Position numbers and translations under genes: made by a program. 64,000 nt of DNA, taken from NCBI RefSeq assembly GCF_027857615.1, contig NZ_JAQIFT010000040.1, positions 1-64,000 on the forward strand. The letters are read 5' to 3'. The notes under the pieces are model-generated. The model saw only the letters and a program-made list of their open reading frames with translations. It searched no databases and had not been told where the DNA came from. The DNA comes from Holtiella tumoricola (GTDB lineage Bacteria; Bacillota; Clostridia; Lachnospirales; Cellulosilyticaceae). This document shows, one piece after another, positions 45,189 through 53,603 of this stretch. How positions within the stretch are numbered: the stretch's first letter is position 1; each line of letters begins with the position of its first letter.

Positions 45189-45899
45189 ATGCACAAACTT
45201 ATGCTTAAGCTTTTTATACCAATGATTCTTATTTTTAGTAGTCTTACTGTCTATGGTGCTGAGCCTACAAAACCCTTTATTGTATGTATTGATCCAGGGC
45301 ACCAAGCTAAAGGGGATGGCAAAAGTGAACCTATAGCACCTGGAAGTGGCAACTGTAAAGCACGTGTTTCTTCAGGTACAGCTGGTGTAGGTACTAAGAA
45401 GGCTGAATATGTTGTCAACCTTGAAGCTTCAATGATTCTTAAACAATTGTTAGAAGAAAAAGGGTACACCGTATATATGACACGTGAATCTCATGATGTG
45501 AACATAAGTAATGCGGAACGTGCAACTTTTGCCAATAATAAAGGGGTACAAATGACCATTCGTATTCACTGTGATAGTATAGGGAATGGTGGGAAAACAG
45601 GTGCAACACTTCTTGTACCTTCAAAAGAGAGCCGTTATACTTCAAATATCTATGAACCAAGTTTTAAATTTGCTTCAGTTTTAAAAGAAAAGTTGGGATC
45701 TAAAGGGGTTAAAGTGAATGGAATTTTTGAAAGGGCAGATATGACCGGTTTTAACTGGTCTAAGGTACCTGTTGTTATCTTTGAAATGGGCTTTATGAGC
45801 AATTACAACGAAGACCGTATGCTTAGTGACCCATCTTACCAAAAGAAATTAATGGAAGCTGTTGTTGAAGCTTTAGACACTTATAAAGAAGCTCTATAA
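45189..45899 (+). CDS. Secreted N-acetylmuramoyl-L-alanine amidase
   Basis: This 236-residue enzyme has a signal peptide (MHKLMLKLFIPMILIFSSL, cut near VYGA) and an Amidase_3 zinc domain: IDPGHQAKGDG (His ligand), EYVVNLEASMIL (Glu), IRIHCDS (His) and FEMGFMSNYNEDRML (catalytic Glu). It cleaves the peptide stem from peptidoglycan outside the cell. AAAGGAGG precedes the ATG. Confidence 0.93.
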   Translation: MHKLMLKLFIPMILIFSSLTVYGAEPTKPFIVCIDPGHQAKGDGKSEPIAPGSGNCKARVSSGTAGVGTKKAEYVVNLEASMILKQLLEEKGYTVYMTRESHDVNISNAERATFANNKGVQMTIRIHCDSIGNGGKTGATLLVPSKESRYTSNIYEPSFKFASVLKEKLGSKGVKVNGIFERADMTGFNWSKVPVVIFEMGFMSNYNEDRMLSDPSYQKKLMEAVVEALDTYKEAL

Positions 45900-45921
45900 T
45901 TTTAAAGTTATATAAATTGAT

Positions 45922-45964
45922 AAAAAGTAGCCTTATACTGATAGAGTACAAGGCTACTTTTTTT
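45922..45964. terminator. Bidirectional terminator between two cell-wall genes
   Basis: AAAAAGTAGCCTT (45922-45934) pairs with AAGGCTACTTTTT (45950-45962), giving T-runs on both strands for the convergent amidase and amidase_6 genes. Confidence 0.88.
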
Positions 45965-45975
45965 AGCAGTAAATT

Positions 45976-47172
45976 TTAATAGTGCACATCAATAAGATGG
46001 AAAGTAATTGATTTGTTACTCCAACCTAAATCATAAGGGACAAGAAGTCTATCTGTATTATGACAAGTGACAAGTGGATAACCTTTAGAATCTAGTCCTG
46101 TTACAGTAGAAACATGGGTAATACGTCCTTTCTTTTCATAAGCTACAATATCACCTGGTCTTAACTGATAAGCAGCTTTATAGACTTCTTTATAGCTACC
46201 TTTAGCAATGCAAGAACCACGACCACTATTCACAAGATAGTTTTTAAGAGCTTGAGCATTGACCCATGCTTTTGTACCATCATTAGTATAGTTCCAAGTA
46301 TTATTTTTTTTGAACTTACCCCCCTCATGAAGTATCTGAGAGGCAAAGTTTGCGCAGTCTCCTCCACGAGGATTACAATTTAAATAGTTTTTATTATATT
46401 TAAATAAATACTCGCCATCTCCAATTCCACAATATTTATGGGCATAATCAATGGCATTTTGGGTACGTTCATCAGGTGTGTATTCAGGCGCTTTATGATC
46501 TGCAATATAACTTTTCATTTCTGCAGATTTTTCCTCTGTAATATCTAGTGAATCTGCAAAAGGATCTGTATACCATTCTTTCACAATAAGATAATTTTCA
46601 CCATGTTCTTTGAGATGGATATAGTGTGATGTTCCAAGTCTAAAATGTGTAATATTATCAGGATCATCATTATAACTGTAACTAAATTCTGTACTTATAT
46701 TACAAGTCATCCCATATAAGCCATCTCCACGATCACGTACTTTACGCATATGGAGTGTAGAGTGAATATCTTGGAAAGTAACGCCTTGCTTATCTGCCCA
46801 TTTATGCAAATATTCGCTTTTAATCTCTTCATTTTCAAAAGCATAAAGCCCTGTTTTAATGCTTGTATTATAGAGACTTTTTAAACCTTCTACATTAGCA
46901 TCTAACATATAAGCATTACGTTTTGTAATAATACCTTCTAAAAGATCTTTAAACTTAGCGGTAAGCTCCTCTTCGGAAAGAGTAGGAGGCGCTTGGGGAG
47001 TAGCTTCTTCCTCTTCGGGTGTTTCTTCTTTTAAAGATGGAAGTTCGATCTCAATAGGTAAATCTTCGGAGTAATTAATTGGCTCTGCATAAAGTTGTGA
47101 AACACTGCTTGCTCCTACCCACAACAATGTTAGTAATGCCCAAATTTTTGAATTCATAGAGAAAAATTTCAT
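45976..47172 (-). CDS. Secreted amidase_6-domain protein
   Basis: This ~398-residue exported protein has a signal peptide (KIWALLTLLWVGASSVSQLY-A). I prefer the ATG at 47172 (seven bases from AGGAG) over one at 47178. An acidic Pro-rich linker follows, then a ~150-residue helical/NTF2-like region and the C-terminal putative amidase_6 fold. That fold has RGGDCANFASQILHEGG (catalytic Cys), LRPGDIVAYE, ITHVSTVTG (His) and TCHNTDRLL. The family resembles NlpC/CHAP-like papain-fold wall enzymes. The exact bond cut is unknown. Confidence 0.85.
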   Translation of the reverse strand: MKFFSMNSKIWALLTLLWVGASSVSQLYAEPINYSEDLPIEIELPSLKEETPEEEEATPQAPPTLSEEELTAKFKDLLEGIITKRNAYMLDANVEGLKSLYNTSIKTGLYAFENEEIKSEYLHKWADKQGVTFQDIHSTLHMRKVRDRGDGLYGMTCNISTEFSYSYNDDPDNITHFRLGTSHYIHLKEHGENYLIVKEWYTDPFADSLDITEEKSAEMKSYIADHKAPEYTPDERTQNAIDYAHKYCGIGDGEYLFKYNKNYLNCNPRGGDCANFASQILHEGGKFKKNNTWNYTNDGTKAWVNAQALKNYLVNSGRGSCIAKGSYKEVYKAAYQLRPGDIVAYEKKGRITHVSTVTGLDSKGYPLVTCHNTDRLLVPYDLGWSNKSITFHLIDVHY

Positions 47173-47339
47173 AGGCATACTCCTTTCTCAATCATAACTG
47201 CTTACTTTATAGGTTTTGTAGATTTAATTATTTTATAGATGGAAAATATGTGAAGTAACCTTTTTTATTAGGAGTAGAAAGGTTATACTAAATAGTGGTA
47301 TAATAAACGTCGAATAACTAATGAAATTGGAGGTTAATC

Positions 47340-47495
47340 ATGGGAAAAAGACAAGAAATAGAAATTTCAACGACTGAAGCTAAAAGACAAATGGATATTA
47401 TTTCCCAATTATCACATCATATACGAGACAAAAATCTTAAATTCTGTATTACAACATTTGGTTGTCAAAAGGTGTCAGTAAATACGATTTCTTAG
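47340..47495 (+). pseudogene. miaB: miaB 5' fragment interrupted by mobile element
   Basis: ATG 47340 follows GGAGG (47329-47333) and a TATAAT at 47299-47304. The first 43 residues match the start of MiaB, the tRNA-i6A37 methylthiotransferase, including the N-terminal KFCITTFGCQ where the first cluster cysteine sits. A normal MiaB continues MN, but here it reads KVSVNTIS and stops at 47495. The remaining ~400 codons are missing and are expected beyond the far end of the inserted element, outside the window. Confidence 0.88.
47457..47475 (+). other. Probable left attachment junction (attL) in miaB
   Basis: Host sequence TTTGGTTGTCAAA (47457-47469, codons for FGCQ) changes to non-MiaB sequence at about 47466-47470. 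The large serine recombinase gene 2.8 kb inside is the likely integrase. The exact crossover bases cannot be set without the right junction. Confidence 0.75.
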
Positions 47496-47540
47496 TCTAA
47501 AAATTAATAATTGATATGTGTTTATAAGTATATTAAAATA

Positions 47541-47580
47541 AAAAAAGAACCCTAGTGATTGGCGGTACCCAGGATTCTTT
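47541..47580 (-). terminator. Leftward-facing terminator near attL
   Basis: AAAGAACCCT (47544-47553) pairs with AGGATTCTTT (47571-47580) with one mismatch. The T-run lies on the minus strand, so it ends leftward transcription. No leftward gene is visible to its right, so it may end a small RNA started near 47613. Confidence 0.55.
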
Positions 47581-47650
47581 AATATAAATATATTCTATGT
47601 GGTATGTATTATATCATGCATCCTTTAGAATATAAAGGGGGATTATAGAA

Positions 47651-48718
47651 ATGAATATAATATATAGCGAATTTTACAATGTAGACGTAAAAAATCAAAA
47701 GATTGAAAGCAAAGAAATACCAGATGATTTTCAGCAATATATTAGTAAACTAATAGAATCTGTTACAAGCAATACACGAACTCGTCAATATAAAACGCGT
47801 TCAAACACCACAGAGGTCATTAATTGTATAAATACAATGCTGCTAGATGTAATTAATAATACCCATGAAAACTTTTCAAGAACGCATGAATTTATTATTT
47901 CAATAGTTAATAGATTGTTAAGATGTGAGTTAGAAGCTCAAGAACAAATCAAAGGCACAGGGAATACAGTTTTAGTTGGGAGTCTAATTATTTCATTAGT
48001 AGAGATGGATATAGAAGACAAACAAAGCTATATGTGTATAATATCTAAAGTTGATAATAATGGTTTTATTGACATTACAGATTTAAAACGTAGACAAGGA
48101 TTCTCAAGTGAAGAGTTTCGTATTTGGAGGAGTACGGTTATTTCGTTTGAAATAGAAGAAGATATGCTGATATTGGATGATATTTATGTTTATCTAGACA
48201 GGTCAGTATCTTATTGGTGTAATACATTTCTGGAAATAGACGAAAAAATAAATGATGAAGTAAATACAGATTTAGCATTTAAAAGTGTGCATACAGCTTT
48301 AGCTAGATCTTTAAAGACAAATGCACCAACAGATTATACGATATTAAAAAATCACTTAATTACGTATATGAGAAGAGATGTTCTCATAGACTACGATGAA
48401 ATGATTAATTCTATGTTGGATGAGTATGTTCCCTATCAAGTGGAGGCAGATAAGTTAGCTAAACTCAAGAGTAATTTATTGAATTTACCTGCGTCTAAAG
48501 GATTTGAAAAACAGTTTAACTCTATACCAAAACGCATAAAATCTAGAATGAGAAGTGTATATAAGGTTAGCCAAGGTATTACTCTTAAGATAGATTTTAA
48601 TGCTGAAAATATAGATGAAATGATATCATCAGAAAATGGTCATGATGGACACCACTATCTTAAGATAAGAGTTGAAGATGAACAAACATATCGTTCATTT
48701 ATTAGAAATAGAAATTAA
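47651..48718 (+). CDS. Unknown element cargo protein (module gene 1)
   Basis: This 355-residue soluble protein starts behind AAAGGGGG. Residues ~75-170 (IVNRLLRCELEAQEQIKGTG ... GSLIISLVEMDIEDKQSYMC ... FIDITDLKRRQGFSSEEF) have a beta-rich, nucleoid-associated (NdpA-like) flavour: a helix, then strand-loop-strand ending in a lysine-rich segment. I would not assign the family. It is the first of two genes between the attachment site and the integrase and is followed 21 nt later by a membrane protein. The pair looks like a self-contained cargo operon. Confidence 0.55.
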   Translation: MNIIYSEFYNVDVKNQKIESKEIPDDFQQYISKLIESVTSNTRTRQYKTRSNTTEVINCINTMLLDVINNTHENFSRTHEFIISIVNRLLRCELEAQEQIKGTGNTVLVGSLIISLVEMDIEDKQSYMCIISKVDNNGFIDITDLKRRQGFSSEEFRIWRSTVISFEIEEDMLILDDIYVYLDRSVSYWCNTFLEIDEKINDEVNTDLAFKSVHTALARSLKTNAPTDYTILKNHLITYMRRDVLIDYDEMINSMLDEYVPYQVEADKLAKLKSNLLNLPASKGFEKQFNSIPKRIKSRMRSVYKVSQGITLKIDFNAENIDEMISSENGHDGHHYLKIRVEDEQTYRSFIRNRN

Positions 48719-48739
48719 GTACTTAAAGGAGGCCAAGGG

Positions 48740-50263
48740 ATGAATTTATTAGATGAATTATTGAGTTTATTTAGTATAGATGAAGTATGTGTTTCTGAAA
48801 GAATATCTATATTAGAGGCCTCCTTTAAAATATCTAGAGATGATGTTCCTACATATAGGTGTGTTAAAGAAGTTATAAATAAATTCCCTAATAGAGATAC
48901 GGTAACAATTACTTTAAGTGATATACTTGATAATTTCTGTAGAGTAAATAGCTCAGAGGAAAATGAAGACAAATTCTTAAGGTTTGTTCAAGAGTTAGAA
49001 GATGAAGATGAAGTAGATATTAAAGTTTCTATTGAAAAGACAATATCAAACAATATACTTTCTGTTTATAATTTTAATAGCTTTAGTAAAGAATTGTTAA
49101 ATGGAAATTTAGTAAACATTATAGATAGATTTTCTTATATCCTAAAACAAACACCATATGTTGTATTTGAAATGTTTGATAATCAGCAATCCTTTTCAAG
49201 TGAAACAATGGTCTTTAGGTCGTACTCTCCATCAAAAACTATATTTGATTTTGATAGACAGGACAAATTGAATAGCTGCAAAGCAGGTGCATATTTTTAT
49301 GGAATAGAAGAATATCCATTGCTACCAGAGGACTTTCATTTAAATTGTACCTATGAAGGTAACCCGTTTAATGGATATTTTAGTAAGATAGAAACTATTT
49401 TTGCCTTAGCATATATAAGTAATTCGGCCAATATCATTAATAATATATTCAACATTCAAATATGTGGACAAAGAAATTTTTCCATATCTTATGACTTAAG
49501 TAATGATAATATGATTACACACTGTAAAGAGTTATATTCTATTTATAAATGGATTTATACAGATGGGAATGTCATTGACAAAGCAATTTTAGCTAGAAAT
49601 GTTATAAGTTTACATTGTAAATTTGTAGATTTACTTGCATTGGATGATACCACATTGTCATCAATTAAATCAAATTATGCAATGTATTTGAAAAATAATA
49701 TTGAGCAGTATATTGAAGTTAAGAATAAGGTATCAGATTATATATTTGATTTTTGCAATAGAATAGGGGAAGTGGTTGTTACAGTTATACATAAATTTAG
49801 AAATAATGTAATAGCCATCTTTACTTTCTTACTTACTGTTTTTTTTACTAATCTAGCTTCAAGTGATATTATAGCAAACATATTTTCATCTGAAGTTAAA
49901 TTTGTAATCAATATAATTATTGTGGGATCTATTATATATCTAGGATTAAGTGTTTATGAAATAATAATAACTATGAGTATACAAAAAGAGGCTTATGAAA
50001 AGCTTAAAAATACTTATGGAGATTTATTAGATGATAAAGATCAAAAAGAAATTTTTAAAGAAGATGAATTTATTAATACTAAAATAAAATCAACCTGGAA
50101 ACAAGTAAGGGTGTTAATTGCAATTTGGGTAATTACATTAGTAATGCTAGGCGTTATTTTTAATTTTAAAATTATAGGAAAGACTATTATATCCAATAAA
50201 AATTCTCAAAACAATTCAATCACTACAACTACTCAAGTACAGGTAGAAAAACAAGAGCCATAG
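48740..50263 (+). CDS. Unknown membrane protein (module gene 2)
   Basis: This 507-residue protein starts behind AAAGGAGG. The first ~360 residues are soluble and acidic with no recognised motif. Three hydrophobic segments follow: ~368-390 (VIAIFTFLLTVFFTNLASS), ~403-425 (FVINIIIVGSIIYLGLSVYE) and ~465-487 (VLIAIWVITLVMLGVIFNF). A large soluble sensor plus C-terminal TM bundle is common in abortive-infection effectors that attack the membrane. It is co-transcribed with the preceding gene and closed by a terminator. Confidence 0.55.
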   Translation: MNLLDELLSLFSIDEVCVSERISILEASFKISRDDVPTYRCVKEVINKFPNRDTVTITLSDILDNFCRVNSSEENEDKFLRFVQELEDEDEVDIKVSIEKTISNNILSVYNFNSFSKELLNGNLVNIIDRFSYILKQTPYVVFEMFDNQQSFSSETMVFRSYSPSKTIFDFDRQDKLNSCKAGAYFYGIEEYPLLPEDFHLNCTYEGNPFNGYFSKIETIFALAYISNSANIINNIFNIQICGQRNFSISYDLSNDNMITHCKELYSIYKWIYTDGNVIDKAILARNVISLHCKFVDLLALDDTTLSSIKSNYAMYLKNNIEQYIEVKNKVSDYIFDFCNRIGEVVVTVIHKFRNNVIAIFTFLLTVFFTNLASSDIIANIFSSEVKFVINIIIVGSIIYLGLSVYEIIITMSIQKEAYEKLKNTYGDLLDDKDQKEIFKEDEFINTKIKSTWKQVRVLIAIWVITLVMLGVIFNFKIIGKTIISNKNSQNNSITTTTQVQVEKQEP

Positions 50264-50284
50264 GGTAATCCTATGGCATTTTCT
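50257..50284. terminator. Terminator between cargo module and integrase
   Basis: GCCATAGG (50257-50264) pairs with CCTATGGC (50270-50277), then ATTTTCT. It overlaps the stop codon of the membrane protein and lies just beyond the convergent integrase stop. Confidence 0.75.
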
Positions 50285-51947
50285 AATATATAAATCTATT
50301 AATTAATCCATTATGAAATAGTATACTTATTACTTTTCCATCTTTTACAATAATCTCTTTTATGATCGAAACTATAAAATTTCTTAAAGTCCCCTTATCT
50401 ATCCTTTCTAGTAATTCTTTTAATTGTATCTTTTCTTGGTTATTTAGTTGGGTGAGTAACATAAAGTTAGAAAGCTTTTGTAGGTCGGTTATATCAGAAG
50501 TAGAAGTATGATTAGAAGAATGTTTCAATTTTTTATTAGTGGCATCAAGCTCATCTTTTAAGGCTTTCTGTTGGACTAGAAACTCTTTTTCAGATATGCC
50601 TTCTTCATCAAATAGATATAGTTTTTTTAGTCTTTCTAGAGCACGTTCAAGCTTTTCTTTTTGACCAATTAATAATTCATAGTCATAGAGCTTTGACTCC
50701 ATTCCTTCAAGGTTATCGAGTTGCTCATAAAACACATCTTTATTTTGATTATATAAAACAGACATATAGGTATCTTGTAAATAGGTCTTATCTAAGCTTT
50801 TTACTTTCTTTAATGAATCACCTGATAACAATTCCTTTTCAAAAGACTCTATGCTTGAATGAGTATTAATATTATTTGTTGCCCTCATAAAGTTAGCAAG
50901 ATAGGTAAGTACAAAATTACCTATTTTATCATCATTTCCCATTTTAGATTGACAGCCTAGTGCACGCATCCTACTTTGACATCTATATTTAGAAGGAGCA
51001 TAGCCATCTTTTCTAGCACGATCTTTACTGGCGATAAATGGCCTGCCACATTCAGCACACTTTAAAATATTACTAAATATATGTGTATGCACATTCCCTC
51101 TAAATTCACTTGTATTCCTTTCTGCATTTGTATCCATAATCAAATTACATTTATTCCATTGTTCAACAGAAATAATAGCAGGGTGATTATCATCTATAAT
51201 GATCCATTCATCTTCAGGTTTAATCTTTCCACGAGCAGTTTCACGATAATTATATCTATAGGTACCCTTATAAAAAGGATTTCTAATAATATCTACTACT
51301 GTCTTACTCGTCCATTCCCCACCACGTTTGGTTTTAAACATATTTTGGTTTAAAAGTTTCATTACTTGAAAGGCTGATTTTGTATCTTCATAGGTGTTAA
51401 AAATATATTTTACGATTTTCGCCTCATTTACGTCCACTACGGGGAATTTACTATCTGGTGGCATAATATATCCTAAAGGGCAGTTTGCGCCATTCCAGAG
51501 CCCTTTTTCTGCCCTAGAGAGCATAATAGAAGATACCCTTTCAGCAGTCAACTTTCTTTCTAGCTCAGCAAAGACTAGTATTATTTTGAGCATGGCCTCT
51601 CCCATAGCAGAAGAAGTATCGAACTGTTCATTTTTACTAATAAATGTAACAGAGTATTTTTTAAGCTCATCATACATATCACTAAAGTCTTTTAGATTCC
51701 TACTAATACGATCTATTTTCCATACTAGAAGATGAGAGAACTCTCCTAATCTAATCTTATTAAACATAGATTGAAAAGCAGGCCTATCCGTATTTTTAGC
51801 AGAGTACCCCGCATCTTCAAAGACCTCAAAATCAGAAATACCTAAAGCATATTGGGCATAGTTTATTAATTCTTGTCTTTGAAAGGGCAAAGAATCCTTA
51901 TCTATTTGATGATGTGTACTTACTCGTATATAGAGAGCGGCTTTCAT
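50283..51947 (-). CDS. Large serine recombinase (integrase)
   Basis: This 554-residue site-specific recombinase has the N-terminal resolvase domain YIRVSTHHQIDKDSLPFQRQ (catalytic Ser ~10), VWKIDRISRN and ELERKLTAERV. The recombinase domain (PLGYIMPP ... IIRNPFYKGTYRYN) and the zinc ribbon (LKCAECGRPF ... CQSRMRALGCQ) follow, with a coiled coil at ~415-490. AAAGGAGG precedes the ATG at 51947. Enzymes of this class insert phages and integrative elements by attP x attB exchange; the interrupted miaB is the probable target. Confidence 0.95.
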   Translation of the reverse strand: MKAALYIRVSTHHQIDKDSLPFQRQELINYAQYALGISDFEVFEDAGYSAKNTDRPAFQSMFNKIRLGEFSHLLVWKIDRISRNLKDFSDMYDELKKYSVTFISKNEQFDTSSAMGEAMLKIILVFAELERKLTAERVSSIMLSRAEKGLWNGANCPLGYIMPPDSKFPVVDVNEAKIVKYIFNTYEDTKSAFQVMKLLNQNMFKTKRGGEWTSKTVVDIIRNPFYKGTYRYNYRETARGKIKPEDEWIIIDDNHPAIISVEQWNKCNLIMDTNAERNTSEFRGNVHTHIFSNILKCAECGRPFIASKDRARKDGYAPSKYRCQSRMRALGCQSKMGNDDKIGNFVLTYLANFMRATNNINTHSSIESFEKELLSGDSLKKVKSLDKTYLQDTYMSVLYNQNKDVFYEQLDNLEGMESKLYDYELLIGQKEKLERALERLKKLYLFDEEGISEKEFLVQQKALKDELDATNKKLKHSSNHTSTSDITDLQKLSNFMLLTQLNNQEKIQLKELLERIDKGTLRNFIVSIIKEIIVKDGKVISILFHNGLINRFIY

Positions 51948-52021
51948 AAAAATCCTCCTTTATCGAATGTATGTTCGTATAAACATTAAAAATAATAGAG
52001 CCAAGTGCTCTTTATGTATTG

Positions 52022-52468
52022 TTATAAATCAAAACCCTCTTTTATATTTGAATATGCATTTAAAATTTCAAGTAATTCACTAGGTAAAGAGTTTTCGTAA
52101 GCTTGAAAATAAGAACGAAGAAGAAGTACTGCAAAATAATTGGCTTCTCGTTCATATATATTGTTAGTGATAAAAGTTTCGTGGGAATCAGTGTGATAAA
52201 TACCCTTTTCATATTTCATGATATAAGTATTATTAGAATGCATAAGCGCATGGCCTAGCTCATGCGCTATAACAAATAGCATGAGAAATTCATTAAGTAA
52301 TTGATTAATAACAATGTATTTTATTTCATCAATTTTAATAAAGTATCCTTTTGTTTCCTCATAAAAGTCAAATTCCACATGAATATTTTCAAATTTAGCT
52401 AAATCCATAGGATTACTAGTTCCATGTTTGTGAACTAGCTCCCTTACTAATTCTCTTATATATTTCAT
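52022..52468 (-). CDS. ImmA/IrrE-type metallopeptidase
   Basis: This 148-residue protein has the zinc motif AHELGHALMH and a downstream EREANYFAVLLL glutamate helix. ImmA-like proteases cut cI-type repressors to trigger induction of elements such as ICEBs1. It follows the repressor gene on the same strand, which fits that partnership. Its ribosome-binding site is weak, suggesting low expression. Confidence 0.9.
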   Translation of the reverse strand: MKYIRELVRELVHKHGTSNPMDLAKFENIHVEFDFYEETKGYFIKIDEIKYIVINQLLNEFLMLFVIAHELGHALMHSNNTYIMKYEKGIYHTDSHETFITNNIYEREANYFAVLLLRSYFQAYENSLPSELLEILNAYSNIKEGFDL

Positions 52469-52500
52469 GATGTTACCCCGTTATCATTTGTAAAAATTAA

Positions 52501-52866
52501 TTATTTATCAGATTGATTTTGCTTTTCTTTAGCGTCCCAATAAAGTTCACTAATTTTTCTATAGATAGCATCCCTATCCTTTTCGGAAGCATCCATAAAT
52601 TGAATACGTACGTTTTCCATGAAATCATCATGTTCTTGCTGTTCTTTTTGAACAATATCTTTTTGGATGACCCTTCCTAGCAAAAAATCAGTTGTTACAT
52701 TAAAGTATGCAGCAAGATCTTTTATTACTTTTTCATCTTTTGGGAAACGATTATTGGACTCATAATACCCTATAACTCTATCAGATATTCCTATAACTTC
52801 TCCTAATTGTTTTTGAGTAATACCTTTTTCTAATCTTAACTTTTTTAATATATCGCCGAATAACAT
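52501..52866 (-). CDS. cI-type HTH repressor of the element
   Basis: This 121-residue protein has an N-terminal HTH_3 (LRLEKGITQKQLGEVIGIS ... IGYYESNNRFP ... LAAYFNVTTDFLLGR) and a short helical tail. GAGGTGAT precedes the ATG at 52866. Divergent from the Cro-like gene across an array of palindromes, it is the probable lysogeny repressor and the target of the neighbouring ImmA-like protease. Confidence 0.88.
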   Translation of the reverse strand: MLFGDILKKLRLEKGITQKQLGEVIGISDRVIGYYESNNRFPKDEKVIKDLAAYFNVTTDFLLGRVIQKDIVQKEQQEHDDFMENVRIQFMDASEKDRDAIYRKISELYWDAKEKQNQSDK

Positions 52867-52897
52867 ATTCTATCACCTCAGAAAAAGTATAACATAT

Positions 52898-52994
52898 TGT
52901 TCGATAAACAAAATAATATCGAACAAAAAATTCTAAAAAACTATTGACATAGAACAAAATGTTCTGTATTCTAATTATAGAACAAAACATTCGA
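52898..52994. promoter_or_regulatory. Repressor operator array and rightward early promoter
   Basis: TTGACA (52944-52949) and TATTCT (52967-52972) with a 17-nt spacer form the rightward promoter. Between them sits a perfect palindrome AGAACAAAATGTTCT (52951-52965). Related sites are at 52898-52910 (TGTTCGATAAACA), 52918-52935 (ATCGAACAAAAAATTCTA) and 52979-52994 (AGAACAAAACATTCGA). The consensus is about TCGAACA-N3-TGTTCGA, with the repressor predicted to block the promoter directly. Confidence 0.75.
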
Positions 52995-53012
52995 TTAAAG
53001 GAGGTAAGGATT

Positions 53013-53207
53013 TTGGTAGAATGTAAATTAAAATTTTATCGAAAAGAGTCAAAGCTTACGCAAGAAGAATTGGCTGAAAAGGTAGGAGTACATAAAGATT
53101 ATATTTCGATGATTGAGAGAGGGAAAAGAACTCCTGGGTTTTCACTATCAAAAAAAATTGCTGATGTATTAAATGAATCAATAGAAAACATTTTTTTTAA
53201 GGAATAA
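53013..53207 (+). CDS. Cro/cI-family HTH protein
   Basis: This 64-residue protein is almost only a helix-turn-helix (YRKESKLTQEELAEKVGVHK ... YISMIERGKRTPGF). The TTG start at 53013 is set by AAGGAGG (52998-53004), eight bases away. First gene of the rightward operon, it is likely the Cro-like counter-repressor. Confidence 0.85.
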   Translation: MVECKLKFYRKESKLTQEELAEKVGVHKDYISMIERGKRTPGFSLSKKIADVLNESIENIFFKE

Positions 53208-53225
53208 TCGAACAAAATATTCGAT
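53207..53225. promoter_or_regulatory. Additional repressor operator
   Basis: ATCGAACAAAATATTCGAT has perfect six-base arms (ATCGAA/TTCGAT) and matches the sites at 52898-52994. It overlaps the stop of the Cro-like gene, so it may be a roadblock or control the next gene. Confidence 0.65.
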
Positions 53226-53248
53226 TGCCTTGTAAACAAGGAGATATT

Positions 53249-53482
53249 ATGACAATAGAACAATATTACAAAAAAATAGGTGTTAAAAATCATGATGAAT
53301 TTTTAGCATTAAAAGAAAAGATATGGAGCAATGCTAAAAATGATTGTAATGAACAATTTAAAGCTTTGGGTATAGAGAACTTTGAAGATTTTATCAAATG
53401 GTATGACAACAATTACAAAGGCATCCCTATTGGGGTATTTGTAAATCCTGTACCTGAACAATACAAAGTACAATCTGAATAA
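53249..53482 (+). CDS. Small element protein, unknown
   Basis: This 77-residue acidic, helical protein has its ATG at 53249 after AAGGAG. It contains MTIEQYYKKIGVKNHDEFLA and a KWYDNNYKGIPIGVF tail. Family not recognised. Early operon position suggests a regulatory or host-interaction role. Confidence 0.6.
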   Translation: MTIEQYYKKIGVKNHDEFLALKEKIWSNAKNDCNEQFKALGIENFEDFIKWYDNNYKGIPIGVFVNPVPEQYKVQSE

Positions 53483-53569
53483 TAACAATTAGGTAATTAT
53501 TTATTTGACTATAGTCTATAAGTTTTAAATTAGCTAGGGAATACAAAGTACAAATCAATCACATTACAT

Positions 53570-53590
53570 ATGTACAGATTAATGTACAGA
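53570..53590. repeat. Direct repeat before HTH gene
   Basis: ATGTACAGA occurs at 53570-53578 and 53582-53590, 12 nt apart centre to centre. Each contains the palindrome TGTACA, immediately before a helix-turn-helix gene. GACTATAGTC (53507-53516) is another palindrome in the same 120-nt gap. Possible operators. Confidence 0.45.
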
Positions 53591-53603
53591 AAGGATGAAA
53601 ACA

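Noticed and set aside
47651..50263. Kiwa (KwaA/KwaB) system
   Set aside because: KwaA is a small four-TM protein and KwaB carries a DUF4868 pattern. Neither the sizes nor the motifs fit: the soluble gene is first and the membrane gene has a large soluble domain.
52951..52965. LexA (SOS) box reading of AGAACAAAATGTTCT
   Set aside because: The Gram-positive LexA box has GAAC and GTTC four bases apart; here the gap is five, and the other sites in the array fit an element-specific repressor better.
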